Counted from the stretch's first letter, positions 1 through 11,198 are shown. The stretch: DNA of 64,000 bases from Diphasiastrum complanatum (GCA_029204225.1 CM055111.1:25860761-25924760); one strand, 5' to 3'. Numbers and translations are program-made. The notes: a model not told the origin generated them from the sequence alone.

Positions 1-392
1 AGCTGAGAACAGCTTGGTTTCCCAATCTGATCTGCTCGTCTCGACTATCTTTGTCAGATATGCAAAGAGGCAAGCTTGCAGGCTTGAACTTCTGCTCAAT
101 AAGATGGGTAAGAGCGATCCAAAGTTCAATAGAGATGGGTGCCAAAAAGTTTACGGAAGGAAGGCTCCAAAGTTTGTAGGCAGTTTTGGCATATTTAAAC
201 TCAATAGTATGACCAAGTACCAAGAGGACTAGGCAAGTTTTGGCTTGGTAGAATTCAAAGGCAGATTGATCGTCAACTTCACAAATTTCTTGAGAGAAGG
301 ATTCCAACTGGGAGGCACTATCTTCATCAAGGTCTTCGACAAAGGTCAAAGGTGAAGTGAGGTAGGAGGTTTAGTAAGGGTACCAATCTACC
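1..392. other. Unassigned flank
   Basis: No family recognised. A 72-codon plus-strand frame (14-232) has no visible domain. The Copia sequence begins abruptly at about 393, so this is either host sequence or the far side of a truncation. Confidence 0.3.
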
Positions 393-560
393 ATATGCAA
401 GGAGCAAACACATAGAGATTGCTCACCACTTTGTAAAAAAAAAGGTCCAAGCTAAGGAGGTCTCATTGGAACATGTTTCAAGTGAAGAATGCATAGCTGA
501 TATATTGACAAAGCCTCTTCAAAAAAATGCTTTTTTGAAGCTTAGATGGCCCTTGGCTTA
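393..560 (+). pseudogene. Copia RNase H C-terminal fragment
   Basis: The reading frame gives RSKHIEIAHHFV, then a segment ending in CIADILTKPL, which is the conserved tail of the Ty1/Copia RNase H domain just before the polyprotein stop. The stop falls near 560. A purine-rich tract (about 591-604) and an LTR start follow, which is the normal order at the 3' end of a Copia element. Everything upstream (gag, protease, integrase, RT) is missing. The same signature recurs at 54 kb and 56.4 kb. Confidence 0.85.
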
Positions 561-604
561 ATTAGTAAAGCTATATTATCATCTAGCTAGATTGTTGTGA
601 GGAG

Positions 605-731
605 TATTGAAATTTCACAATTCTAGCTTGACCAATTTTGGTCACATGCATTGTGATTGGCAAGATGGCCATGTAAATAGATGCCACACGTGCCAAATCA
701 CATAGGATGCTTTCCAATAAGTTCATTCCTC
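605..731 (+). repeat. Copia LTR start, plus orientation, truncated
   Basis: After the purine tract the LTR begins TATTGAAATTTCACAATTC (the usual TG has become TA). It runs about 125 bp, with the same order of motifs as the reverse complement of 4486 downward, and then meets an A-tract (732-746). Beyond that tract the same LTR family continues in the opposite orientation. Confidence 0.7.
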
Positions 732-750
732 AAAAAAAAAAAAAAATTAA

Positions 751-1264
751 ACTTCTCAGAACTGTAAACCGGTTCAGTACCTTCCAAACCAAGCAATTAA
801 TACATAAGAACACTCACATCCAATAGCTAGAACTTGCCACCAAAAGACAATGATGATAGAAGTGGAAAAGCTCAATTTTTCTTGATATTTGAATGGAGAT
901 CCCATCATACATTTATACATTTCAAGCTTGGATCTGAACATTTTAGGGCATCTCTGTACTTATCATAACCTAACCCTAACATCTAACCTAATAGGTCATT
1001 GGATCTACCCTAATATGGGGTCAAGATCTCAAGATCCAAAAACAATGTAAAACATGCTTTTTTTAGCTCCTAGAATTTCTCTGGCTTATCTAAGCACACT
1101 TTGGCCTCATTTCAAAGATGCTATCACAATGTAATATGAGGAATGAAGTCTTGGGAAAGCATCCTATGCTATTTGGCACATGTGGCATCTATTTACATGG
1201 CCATCTTGCCAATTACAATGCATGTGACCAAAATTGGTCAAGCTAGAATTGTGAAATTTCAACA
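751..1264 (-). repeat. 3' LTR (truncated) of the gag-only element
   Basis: On the minus strand it starts TGTTGAAATTTCACAATTC at 1264, preceded by GTGAGGAG (short polypurine tract). It matches 3964-4486 almost base for base, for example in the segments around 'accttccaaaccaagcaatt'. The inner ~180 bp of the full LTR is missing at the 751 side. Confidence 0.8.
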
Positions 1265-2112
1265 CTCCTCACAATTTAACTTGATGAGACTATCCTGGAT
1301 CAATAACAATTACATGCATAAAAAAACAACATAATTTACAGGTTCTTGATGTGTGTGTGGTGAGTATGATCACTCATTACAATAAGAACATAATTTGAGC
1401 TCCAAGTTGTCAAATGTGGTGAGAGCTCCATTAAGGTTGTCTTCAAGATCCAAACTTTGTCTTTGGTAGATTGTTGAATGATCACCTTGGGCTGCAAAAT
1501 GTGAGCCGCCTCCTCAAAATAAACATGGAAAATAGCAACTTTCCATAAGATCCAACTTTTGTATGAAGCACATACAACCAAAGCTTGAGAGATCACCATC
1601 TTGACTTTATCCACCAAAACAATGAACTCCAACTTGGCATCGTTCCAATGAAGGTCTTCATTCCTTGGAAATCAAGATTGAATGGATCACAAGATGAGGC
1701 TTTTGAACACATATTTGAAACTCCAATCAAAGTAGTAATGATCACTATTCATCATCATAAGATATAGGATGAAAAACAATGTTACTAGCATCATTAAAGG
1801 ACTTTGTCAAATACCTGACATGTTTTCTATCAAACACAAAATAAGATAAGTAAAGGGAGATATGGATAAACTTTCTTTCTGCTCCTTTCTCTTTACCAAA
1901 ACCTTCATATTGATGTAGATTCAGGTCTCTTTTGCCTTGAGACAAGTGCTCCTTCTCGGGTTCCTCCTTGATGTTTTTTTTCTTCATCATGCTCACTCCC
2001 TCTTGGTGTTGATGATGAAAACATGGATCCAAACCATGATCTTCTTCAAGACTCTCAAGGACTTTGTTTTCAAGTCTCCAAACCTGAATGTTCTCCTTCT
2101 CAATATGATCTT
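1265..2112 (-). pseudogene. 3' internal region of gag-only element
   Basis: Two minus-strand open stretches are present: 1745-2194 (149 codons, rich in E, K, H) and 1336-1632 (98 codons). The first begins inside the zinc-knuckle region in another frame and reads on as an acidic, lysine-rich tail. It may be the original C-terminus of Gag after a frameshift. Neither shows protease, integrase, RT or RNase H motifs. Function unknown. Confidence 0.4.
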
Positions 2113-2983
2113 TCAAGTCAACAAAACAATCACCAAGATTATTTTCTCTTGTCCAATGTTGGCTTGGCTTTGATCTTGCTTCCTCTTGAAGCATTCCGAG
2201 GCATAATGCCCCATCTTGCTACAATAGTAGCACTTGATCTTTGATTTGTCCATCTTGGGCTTGACTTGTGATGATGATGATGTAGATCCTCCTTGATCTC
2301 CATCCTTTGCTTGCTCCTTTTTTAATCCTCTTTGCTTTGTCTTTGCTCTTGAAAAATAAGGCTTTGTCATCATCATCATTGATGGAGAGCATTTCCATCT
2401 TTTATTTGATATGAGCCTTCCTACTCTCCTCGGCCATCAACACACTTTGAAGGTCTTCAAGTGTAGGCAGGTTTCCCATGATGGCATAGCTTTGGACAAG
2501 GGTAGTAAAATCACTACATAAGCCATTCAAAACTATTTGCACAAGCTCACTCTCTATAATAGGTTCACCAACATAAGTAAGCTCGTTCAAATCTTTTACT
2601 CTCAAAACAAATTGATGTCCACTCTCACTCCTCCCTTGGAAGCATTGAAGAACTTGGTTCTTAAGGGAAAGTAACCTTGAGGTATTCTTGGACTCATAGA
2701 TCTTTTGAAGAGTCTCCCAAGCCTCTTGGGCTGAGGTACATGCTCCTACTTCTTTGAACAAATCATTTGCAACATTCATCTTAATACAATGAAGTGCAAG
2801 CTTGCACCTTCTCTTGTATTTAGTTGCTTCTTGTGGATGGATTGGCTCATCTTCCTCTCCATTCACAATATCCATCAAATCTTGCATGATAAGGATGGAT
2901 TCCATTCTTAACTTCCAAATTAAATAATTTGAAGACTTCAATCTATCACTAGAATCCAAAAGATAGGCACTTATGGATGCCAT
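2113..2983 (-). pseudogene. Copia-type Gag (UBN2 family) with zinc knuckle, frameshifted
   Basis: The first in-frame ATG is at 2983 (MASISAYLL). The frame carries the UBN2/DUF4219 pattern of plant Copia Gag: NYLIWKLRMES near the N-terminus, then AQEAWETLQKIY and the LKNQVLQCF segment. It stops at 2402. The nucleocapsid zinc knuckle (CYYCSKMGHYASEC, CX2CX4HX4C) lies at about 2190-2240 in a different frame, so a frameshift separates it from the capsid part. Gag packages RNA in cytoplasmic virus-like particles. This copy is probably inactive because of the stop and frameshift, although the capsid part is open for 193 codons. Confidence 0.85.
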
Positions 2984-3779
2984 CTTCAATGATAAGGAGA
3001 TAGATTCAAATAAACAAGATAGATTGTACAAGATATGATCACTACTAGCTATCCCACTCTCTTTGGGACCTGAGATGAATCACTCTCTGATTTCTCAACA
3101 AGATCTAAGGTGATCTTGAGCTTGATCTATCTTCTAGATCCAAACTAGATCCAAACTTACTATAGATTTGATCAAACTAGTCTCCTCCTTGATCTCGACT
3201 TCACAAGAAGGGTGAATCCACCTATACTGAACCAAAAGCACTTTATAACACACAAATGTCTTACAAATAAAGCCTCTTAAATTCAAGTTGAATCACATTA
3301 ACATACTCAATCACAAACCTATCCAAAACCGAGTAGAATAGAAACACAATTTTCACTAATTTTGCATTTCTAGATGAAAAATCATCAAAACACTTGATTT
3401 GAATCTAAAAGGCGTATTTTAGGACCTTAAGAAGCCTAAGAATGACCTAATTAAGCTCTCCAATGGCTGATCCAAACTTCTAAAGAGTGGTGACACTCAA
3501 ATCCTTATGAGAATCTCTACAAGGAGACGTGTACTCCAAGATTCAACTCATAAGAACTTTCTAATTTGGTTTGGTTGAATGGAAATGGGTCAATATCAGT
3601 TCCTAAAGCTATAACTCAGCAAAACAAGTTCCCTTTGATCTATTATCACTCAAATGAAACCAAATTTGAAGGTACAATCACTAGATTAGCAACTAGTAGC
3701 AAGAGCAAAGCCAATACTACTCAAATCTAGGATCTAAGCTTGAGAAAATCAAATCTAAAGCTCACTTTTGATCAGAATA

Positions 3780-3787
3780 TGATACCA
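3780..3787 (-). promoter_or_regulatory. Primer-binding site of the gag-only element
   Basis: The minus strand reads CA|TGGTATCA directly after the end of the 5' LTR at 3788. TGGTATCA is the start of the initiator-tRNA-Met-type primer site usual for plant Copia. The match decays after 8 bases (TATTC instead of GAGCC). Confidence 0.7.
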
Positions 3788-4486
3788 TGACAAAATTTTA
3801 CAGCAAAATGAATCCTAATCAATCCTAGAAGTGATGGAGGATGCACAAATAAAAGATCTAGATCCAAACTATGAGCTAGAATCAAGACTAGTTACCAAAA
3901 CTAGCAAATTTGGCATTTAATTCCACATTGGGCACATAGATTTGATCAAATGAACCAAAGTAAAGTACAGAAAGCTTCTCAAACCTGTAAACAGGTTCAG
4001 TACCTTCCAAACCAAGCAATTAATGCATAAGAACACTCACATCCAATAGGTAGAACTCGCCACCAAAAGACAATGATGATAGAAGTGGAGAAACTCGATT
4101 TTTCTTGATATTTGGGTGGAGATCCCATCATACATTTATACATTTCAAGCTTGGATCTGAACGTTTTAGGGCATCTCTATACTTATCATAACCTAACCCT
4201 AACATCTAACCTAATAGGTCATTGGATCCACCCTAATATGAGGTCAAGATCTCAAGATCCAAAAACAATGTAAAACATGCTATTTTTAGCTCCTAGAATT
4301 TCTCTAGCTATCTAAGCACACTTTGGCCTCATTTCAAAGATGCTATCACAATGTAATATGAGAAATGAAGTCTTGGGAAAGCATCTTATGCCATTTGGCA
4401 TGTGTGGCATCTACTTACATGGCCATCTTGCCAATTACAATGCATGTGACCAAAATTGGTCAAGCTAGAATTGTGTTATTTCAACA
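3788..4486 (-). repeat. 5' LTR of the gag-only element (699 bp)
   Basis: The minus strand begins TGTTGAAATAACACAATTC at 4486 and ends CA at 3788, immediately before the primer site. The outer ~520 bp is shared with 751-1264. Confidence 0.85.
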
Positions 4487-4520
4487 GGGGTATCAGCAAA
4501 AAACTCATCATTTTCTTTTT

Positions 4521-4865
4521 TCAAACAGGTAAATAACTTTTGAATATATAAATTGCTGAATTTTTCTTCAGCAGCAATACGTTCAACATAGGTAGAGAGG
4601 TCCATATATATATATTTTCAACCATGCTTAGGGTCTCTTTCTTTTTAATGAAATCCATATAGATTTTGATCCAATCCAAGGTAGTCATTAGGTCAACAAG
4701 GCAAAAGATTTTATTGTCAGGGCCAACAACATTACATGTAGCTATATCATAAGAAGTAATAAGTGATGCGAAAAGCGGAAGAACAATTCGGATGGATTTC
4801 AGATATGATTGTTGGTCACTACCAGTTGTATCATTCCTACAGTCCTCCAAAATGTAGACAGACAC
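4521..4865 (-). other. Unrecognised 114-codon ORF
   Basis: A minus-strand open frame whose middle reads KSIRIVLPLFASLITSYDIA. No family recognised. Its first codons run into the first copy of a tandem duplication, so it may be part of an unidentified repeat rather than a gene. Confidence 0.2.
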
Positions 4866-5891
4866 TACTGTACTACGTTAACAGATTAATATAACATTCA
4901 ACAAGATCAAAGCAAGGTGCGAAATTAAATGAACAAGTAAATCAGACACACGAATAGCAACAGACTAATTTACATTCAAGATCAGACAAGGTAAGAGTGA
5001 TATGTGCGCAACGGCTACAAAATCATCTATTGATTCTTCTGATTCTTCCAGCACTGCATGCAGATCCACGCAATGCATTGGCATGAAAGAAATACAGTTC
5101 TCCCACGACTAATGTCTCGCTTACTAGTAGACTTGTGGATCTACATATCCTATGCAGAAAAATTGTCTCGCACACAGGCGGACTCGTATTCTGTATTTTT
5201 GTCTTGTTGCTTACTAGCATTAGACTTCTTCATTCATATATATCATGCGTCAACCAGAAGGTATATAGTCGCGTCGTGTAACCTCTAGATTAGAGTGATG
5301 AAACATCTCACAAATTACAAGAGTGGCAGATTAGCCACGACCTAGAGTGTATCTACTGATGTCATTCCTACAGTCCTCCAGAATGTAGACAGACACTATT
5401 GTACTACGTTAACATATTAATGTAGCATTCAACAAAATCAAACCAAGGTACAAAATTAAATGAACAAGTGAATCAGACACACGAATAGCAACAGACTAAT
5501 TTACATTCAAGATCAGACAAGGTAAGAGTGATATGTGCGCAATGGCTAAAAAATCATCTATTGATTCTTCTGATTCTTCAAGCACTACATGCAGATCCAC
5601 GCAGTGCATTGGCGTGAAAGAAATACAGTTTTCCCACGAGTAATGTCTCGCTTACTAGCGGACTTGTGGATTTACAGATCCTATGCAGAAAAATTGTCTC
5701 GCACGTAGGCGGACTCGTATTCTGTATTTTCGTCTTCTTGCTTACTAGCATTAGACTTCTTCATTCATATATATCATGCATCAACCAGAAGGTATATAGT
5801 CGCGTCATGTAACCTCTAGATTAGAGGTTACATCACGAATTACAAGAGTGGCAGATTAGCCACGACCTAGAGTGCATCTGCTGATGTCATG
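4831..5891. repeat. Tandem duplication, two ~531-bp units
   Basis: Unit 1 (4831-5361) and unit 2 (5362-5891) both begin TCATTCCTACAGTCCTCC and both end near GCCACGACCTAGAGTG. They differ by scattered substitutions and a small indel. No protein is recognisable. The unit could be two LTRs with nothing left between them, or a simple segmental tandem duplication. No TG...CA boundaries or primer site are seen. Confidence 0.85.
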
Positions 5892-5949
5892 ATATCAGAT
5901 CAGATATCTGTACTTTTTGGTACTTGCATGATTTTGCTGGTCCTTTTTT

Positions 5950-6180
5950 TTTTTTGGAGTGTGAGGGCAGAAAAAAGTGTCGTGACGATTTTCATGTCGC
6001 TTCGAGTTGTTTGACTTTAGCGTCGTCTGACTTTCTCCTGCTGTACCACGAAAAATTCTCTTTCACGAATCTTTCGTGTTCCCGTCTTCTCGTCAGGGTG
6101 TTCGTGAACATTTTCGCTTCGCGTCTTTTGACTTTCACGTTCGCGAACGTTTTCGTTAAGCAGAGGGATGAAAGCACCAA
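5950..6180. repeat. CGAA/TTCG-rich segment with a 14-bp perfect palindrome
   Basis: The motifs TTCG, CGTGAA and CGAA recur many times, giving arginine/lysine-rich open frames on both strands that are almost certainly compositional. ACGTTCGCGAACGT at 6137-6150 is a perfect palindrome. A similar base style occurs at 32270-32470 (inside a solo LTR) and 59580-59700. Confidence 0.5.
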
Positions 6181-6240
6181 ATAGCATAGTCAAACCATAA
6201 AATTTTACCATTGCGTTTGTTATTGTTTTTTCCACAATCA

Positions 6241-7117
6241 CACTTGTGTTATCTTCTGTAACGATTCATTATTTTTTTTAAGTTGTTCATTTTCCTCTAA
6301 CGTCTTTTAGAGATGACAATCTCTATTCTGACAATAAGAGTATATTTGAATTAACTCGCCTTCTAAAAAGAAAACTTTATTCATATAAAGTTGTTTTTCA
6401 TGGTTCTGCAATCTTTCACAATATCTTAGTAATCCAGTATGCCCATTGCATATCGTAACTAAATGAGTTATTGAGGAGAATGTGGGATGTGTCAAAGTGC
6501 TCGGATCTTGTGGATATAATGTTCCATCTATCCACAAATCCAAGTTTTTCTTTCCTTCTGCCCTATAATGAGAACGATCCTCAGCAGATATTTGAATTCA
6601 TTTGCCTCCTCTTCTCTGCAAAGGTGTCAAATCAATGCCTAGAAAGGCAAAATTTTCAAAAGCATGTCATTTGAATGGCAAACTTAAAATTGCCCTTTCA
6701 TTTGAAAGGTAACTTCAAGAAATCAAATGTCATGCTAGTTTGAAATTTGTTTTAATTTTATTGTAAAATATATCAAAAATATGTTTATAAGTGGTTGAAA
6801 AGTTCATACTTATTTTATTTGAAAGGTACCCTTATATTATACTTGTCGTGTGAAAGGTAAAAAAAAAAAAAAACCCATGTGATCAACCATTCACTAAGAT
6901 GAATGCTTCTTGGTATTAGACAACTAAGATAATAAAATCTGACTGCACTAGATTAAAACATAACTAACTTCCCAAATTTTTAAGGGCTAAGAAGATATTA
7001 GCATTAAACAAGTTTTATCTATCAATGTGCTTCTGTGACATATATGTAGGTAGCATTTTCAATCCCTAGAGAAATTAATATCAAAAAAAAGCTATACAAT
7101 ATGAGAATGGGCGCTTA
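6241..7117. other. No gene recognised
   Basis: AT-rich sequence with short frames only (for example 6307-6543 minus and 6471-6674 plus). Poly-A/T runs. Nothing identifiable. Confidence 0.4.
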
Positions 7118-7262
7118 CACTACTACAATGACATTTACGGTGTGGGGGTCACCCTCAAAGGCCGTTCCGCCAGGGAAGGGCCTCCTGCCGAGAATGGTAG
7201 CCCAAGCAGGAAGGCTTTTCTCACGGCGAAATAGTGGAGTGCGAAATCCTTGCAGATATTAG
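7118..7262. mobile_element. Possible CACTA-type transposon end
   Basis: CACTACTACAATGAC is followed by a GC-rich stretch with GGCCGTTCCGCC and CACGGCGAAATAG. Plant CACTA (En/Spm) elements typically start CACTACTACAA and have GC-rich subterminal repeats. No opposite end (TTGTAGTAGTG) was found, so this is tentative. Confidence 0.3.
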
Positions 7263-7860
7263 CACAAGCCAAGCTATATTCAGTTTTAAAAAGAGCACAT
7301 GTTCAAGACAACAAACACAATGTCATGCTTAAGCAAGATTTGGATCAAATTTGAATCTCGTGTGTTTCATAATTTGGAAAAAAAATCTTAATTGGAAAAA
7401 AAGAGGCTGGGCAAATTCAGCTACGGCTAGGAAGCACTTTAGATTTAATAAGCCTTGAAAGGAGGTTAGCACTTCTTATTTGTTGTTCTAGTACAAGGTG
7501 CAAATGACCAGCCAACATGATCAGAGAAACTTAGTGACATATTTGCTTGGTTTGTTTGTGATGCTTCTTGTAAATCTAATGCTCGTGTCAAGGTGCTGGT
7601 ATGTCTTCTCAGAAATGGGTTTACTGGCAATTATTAACCATATGCTGGTCAGTAAGCTTTACAGAAGCAATTTGTGAAAAAAGCTTGTGAGCATCTCGCT
7701 TTTATCGAATTAAAAGATCACTTTGACTGTCGTCATCCTATACTTAAAGATTGCTATATAGTTTCACTATGACGCCCACAAAAACAAATTGCAATTGACC
7801 CTTTTCATAAGATAACAAAGCTTTTGCTCGAAGCTTATGGATTACTTAAAGGCACAGTCG
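7263..7860. other. 3' flank of the DUF1218 gene
   Basis: No coding sequence recognised. It includes the presumed 3' UTR downstream of the minus-strand stop at 7861-7863. Confidence 0.4.
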
Positions 7861-8212
7861 TCAAACTGGTAACTTCATTTTCATAAGGCTGTTGGGGTTT
7901 GACCCAGGAGGTTCTATTTCCAATGAAGCAGTTGGAACCTCATCCATTCCACCATCCAAAGTAGCAGTGACAGCCATGTTGTAACGTTCTCCTGAATCTC
8001 TTTCTCTTTCCTCCATTCTTACTGTATGCAAAGCAGCAACATAAAATGCTACGCCCAAAGAAATGCATGCCAGAGAAAAAACTCCTGCTCCAGCAAATAA
8101 TCCTTGTCTAACAACGAGACATTGACTATGTCGCGTTTGACGATTGACAAAATGGCTTGCTTCAACTGCGATCCCAATAAGCAACAAGACTGCTGCCACT
8201 GCAAACGATATC
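7861..8212 (-). CDS. DUF1218 membrane protein, exon 3 (C-terminal)
   Basis: DUF1218 proteins are small plant four-pass membrane proteins of the endomembrane system; Arabidopsis members (MODIFYING WALL LIGNIN) affect lignin deposition. This exon begins after a minus-strand acceptor (GCAAGCAG|GATATCG). It completes transmembrane segment 3 (ISFAVAAVLLLIGIAVEA), encodes a short polar loop (HFVNRQTRHSQ), then segment 4 (GLFAGAGVFSLACISLGVAF), and ends in a polar cytosolic tail ending KMKLPV. It joins exon 2 in phase (TG|G = Trp). With exons 1 and 2 the protein is 261 aa, somewhat longer than usual for the family because of the tail and the loop in exon 2. Family assignment rests on topology and motif order; no search was possible. 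Confidence 0.7.
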
Positions 8213-8333
8213 CTGCTTGCATAAGACCAGATTCAAAGTCACAAACTCGTTAAGTTCGGGCTTTGAGTCGTTAAATCAGAACGAAACTTTCAAGAACAAG
8301 TTTCTGAAAATCCATGATCATGGGTAGACGCAC

Positions 8334-8620
8334 CATGAGAAAACAAAGAATGCTGCAGCTTGCCATCTGAGTGAGGATGTTGACAGAGAGCTCGAAGTCC
8401 AGAGAGTAAGTCTGTGAACAGTGTCGCTGGGAGAAGGGCTGCATAGTGTGATACCTGTAAAAAATTGATTGACTGTCATGGCCAGCACAAGTGCTACTAA
8501 AGCACCTGAGGCACATGCAAGAGCAGTCCTCCCAGTATTTGTGTATATACACTGCAGATCATATGGAGAAAAAGTATGTCTCGATCTCCAAGGACTGCCA
8601 ACACTGTACTCCCATAGGAC
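8334..8620 (-). CDS. DUF1218 membrane protein, exon 2
   Basis: Bounded on the minus strand by acceptor TTTTGCAG|GTCC at 8620 and donor TCATG|GTGCGT at 8334. It encodes the extracytosolic loop with the conserved Cys-x-Tyr position (DLQCIYTNTGRTAL), segment 2 (ALACASGALVALVLAMTVNQ), a Ser/Thr-rich loop, and the start of segment 3 (RWQAAAFFVFSW). Intron 2 (8213-8333, 121 bp) has GT-AG ends. The exon starts in phase 0, which matches the donor of exon 1 at 22846. No better exon 1 was found in 8621-9300. Confidence 0.7.
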
Positions 8621-9299
8621 CTGCAAAATGCCTGGTTTTCAGTGCTTGATGATATCACCGTGAGTTAGATTGTACACGCACAGAAAAACTGGAAATTGCT
8701 TTAAGCATTTTTCTAAATGTCCAAAGATGGCATCATCCTTAGCCGCGCATGCAAACTGCAAGCAGTGTTGAATGTTCAAAATTGCTTGCAGTGTGCCTAT
8801 CCAGCTCCGTAAGTTTTAGCTACTTGTGTGCGTCAAAGCCTAAAAGGTGATGTACAAAATCAGCAAACTCGTTATCATCTTTGAGAAGCAAATTCATGTG
8901 CCACAAAAGATCCTTAACGTGGCTTCATAACTCTAAGAACAACTCAAGTAGTGCTTAGTTTTACGCAGTATATCATAGATAGAAAAATTTGAAATCCAAC
9001 CTTATTGGTTGTTATTTGGATCATATTCTTCAACTCCCATCTATCATTTGACATTTACTGGTACTATGGGCTTTACCTCACAAGATGTAGGCCACCTAGG
9101 TTGGTTGATATATTACAAAGTAAATTTCATCAGCTTATTCAACTTACTAAATTCTTTTGGAGGTCAATGTAATTCCATTAGTTACAATCACCCGCTAGTG
9201 GCTTATCAGTATCTTTTTATTCTTTTCGCTGTTCTCTGTCCAATATATGATGCTTTTCTCCTAGCTTGAAATTAAAGCATCTTTGCTACTTATAAACCC

Positions 9300-9760
9300 G
9301 TTCTGACCATTTTGGGTCGGAACGTACTATATGGAACGTACAGTACGTTTCGGAACGTACTGGTTCGGAACGGGTTTCTTTTTAAATTAAAAAGACAGGC
9401 GGTGCACAGATGATAATTTGTACTTCACAGAAATTTCATATACATATATATATATCATGTGCTTCGGAACGCATTCGGGGGTTGTCAGCGTTCCAGACCC
9501 TGGAACGCAGTTCCAGAACACTTTTTCTTTAAAGCTTATATATATATATATATATATCTAAGGAAGCGGACCCTGGGCGCGGACGCGGACGCCTCAGGGG
9601 TGCGTCCGGGGGTGGACACGTCCACCCTTTTGCAAAAAAATTCCTTCAAAAAAAAAAAGCAGGCCCCTCCCCGCTCACTCCCACATGCCCAAAATGAAAT
9701 AAATATATATATATATATATCTAAGGAAGCGGACCCTGGGCGCGGACTCCCACATGCCCA
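9300..9760. repeat. Short duplicated blocks with GGAACG(T) motifs and TA tracts
   Basis: GGAACGTAC occurs repeatedly at 9320-9380. (TA)n tracts at about 9538-9557 and 9703-9720 are each followed by the same block, CTAAGGAAGCGGACCCTGGGC, about 162 bp apart. CCCACATGCCCAAAATG is also duplicated. This GC-rich patch forms the left limit of the Gypsy A remnant. Confidence 0.6.
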
Positions 9761-9769
9761 AAATGGAAT

Positions 9770-10400
9770 AAGTTTTGTTCTTTCCTCCTTAGCTCTCGGC
9801 TTTTCTCTTTATTTCTTTTTGATGCTTCGCCTACTTTCGAAGATCTTCTTTCTGACTGACCAACTAGTGTAGGTAGTAGTTGGTCTCCACAAGACATTTG
9901 CAATGATCTCTGAGCTGCTTCGGTAAGACTATCAGTGATCTGAAAAGATTGGGAATTTCTCAGATGAATAGTGGAATGAATGGTGGAAAAACAGAGAGAT
10001 GGAGGGTAAGATGGTGGTGGTGACATCGGCAGATGGTGTGGGCGATAGGCATGAGAGTACATGCAGATGTTGTGGCAAGAGGGTTGGTTGAAGGAGATTG
10101 ATTTCCCAATGCTTGTACTTCCATCTTCTGAAGATCTTCATCGTGACTGGGGTACTTCTTCTGATTAAGTCGCTTTGGATTGCCCATCTGCCTTCTTGGC
10201 CTTGTCATTGTCATCTTTGGTTTTATGACCTTGGCTGTCGATCTTGCTGATGGTGTTGCTGGCAATGTGACTGCTCCACTGGATGCCTGCATAACCACTT
10301 TCTCCTCCCCCCCAAAAAATCTGTTGGTGGGAATGTTGTTATCTGTAACTTGCATGCTCAACGTTAGATTGGCATGTGGAACACGCAGTTGAAACAAGTA
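9770..10400 (-). pseudogene. Conserved downstream segment of element A polyprotein
   Basis: The frame 9960-10397 contains GNPKRLNQKKYPSHDEDL and a His/Pro-rich stretch, both repeated in element B at 37594-37879, in part in shifted frames. Conservation between copies shows it is part of the element. No protease or RT motif is seen. Role unknown, possibly the C-terminal part of an enlarged Gag. Confidence 0.45.
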
Positions 10401-11198
10401 ACTAGACGAGATTGAACAAATTTTAACTAAATTTGTTTCGTTCTTGTTGTTGTTGACTCAAAGATGAATATAACGATGAGATGCAGGAATCAACTCTGAA
10501 GTGACATGGATTTCTCAAAAATCCATGTATGCTCAAAAATCCTAAACGCTGTACAGGGTGATCTGAAGCTGGGTGGATGAATGAAAATGTGTTCTTGAGA
10601 TACTCTACAGAAGACTCTCGTGCAGTAGCTATTTCGCAATCAAAAATCAATCGCACGAAACGGGTGAAGAGAAACAAGGAAATAAACAAATTGTACAGAG
10701 AGTGATAACTGTATGGCGCGTGTCGAACAAAACGTTCATTCATCAACATTGACAATTCACCTTGACAAATTCAATATCCCATTGGTTTTGTAGAGTAATG
10801 AGAGTTACTCTGATATGCCGTTGTCAAACACACACGACTTGAAATGCATAGAAGAAAAATATACTATTCCCATTAGTAACTTTCAAATCATGAGATTCGT
10901 AAAATGAATCTCTGTTAGATTTTCGATTCTCAGATTTGGTTTGTTATATGCAGTTGTTGGTAATCTCATCAGAAAATGGAAAGACATATAGATTTGACGT
11001 TGCAAGAGTGTAGTGAAAATGTCGATTCCCTGGGGAGGTTGCTCTTGTTTGGGAATAGAAGCAGATGACGGAATATCGGTTTTCTCTACGTCTTGCAATA
11101 ACTCATTTCACATAACGTCTATGTTCGATTTTGATCTAGTAAATGTCTTGGTAATGTAGAAGTTTTGAAGGAACTTCTCGAGTGAGCAGAAGGTTGAA
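10401..11198 (-). other. Interior of element A, no recognisable domain
   Basis: Stop-containing sequence between the second Cys-rich motif and the conserved downstream segment. Short frames at 10423-10755 and 10883-11098 show nothing familiar. Part has a counterpart near 38.0-38.35 kb (TTTTTAACTAAATTTGTTTC). Confidence 0.4.

Larger units (their letters stand above)
751..4486 (-). mobile_element. Gag-only LTR retrotransposon (TR-GAG-like, Copia-type gag)
   Basis: Two direct LTR copies (751-1264 and 3788-4486) flank a minus-strand gag gene. No protease, integrase or RT is visible between them. A primer-binding site follows the 5' LTR and a short purine tract precedes the 3' LTR. Gag plus LTRs without pol is the TR-GAG class of non-autonomous elements, which need enzymes supplied by a related Copia. 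The 3' LTR is incomplete, lacking its last ~180 bp. The internal region between gag and the 3' LTR holds acidic/charged ORF remnants with no pol similarity. Confidence 0.75.

Noticed and set aside
3780-3790. tRNA gene suspected from the TGGTATCA match
   Set aside because: This is a retroelement primer-binding site next to an LTR; there is no cloverleaf. No tRNA or rRNA gene was recognised anywhere.
10180-10392. Plus-strand 70-codon frame with hydrophobic start
   Set aside because: Shadow of the conserved minus-strand element A segment, which is shared with element B.
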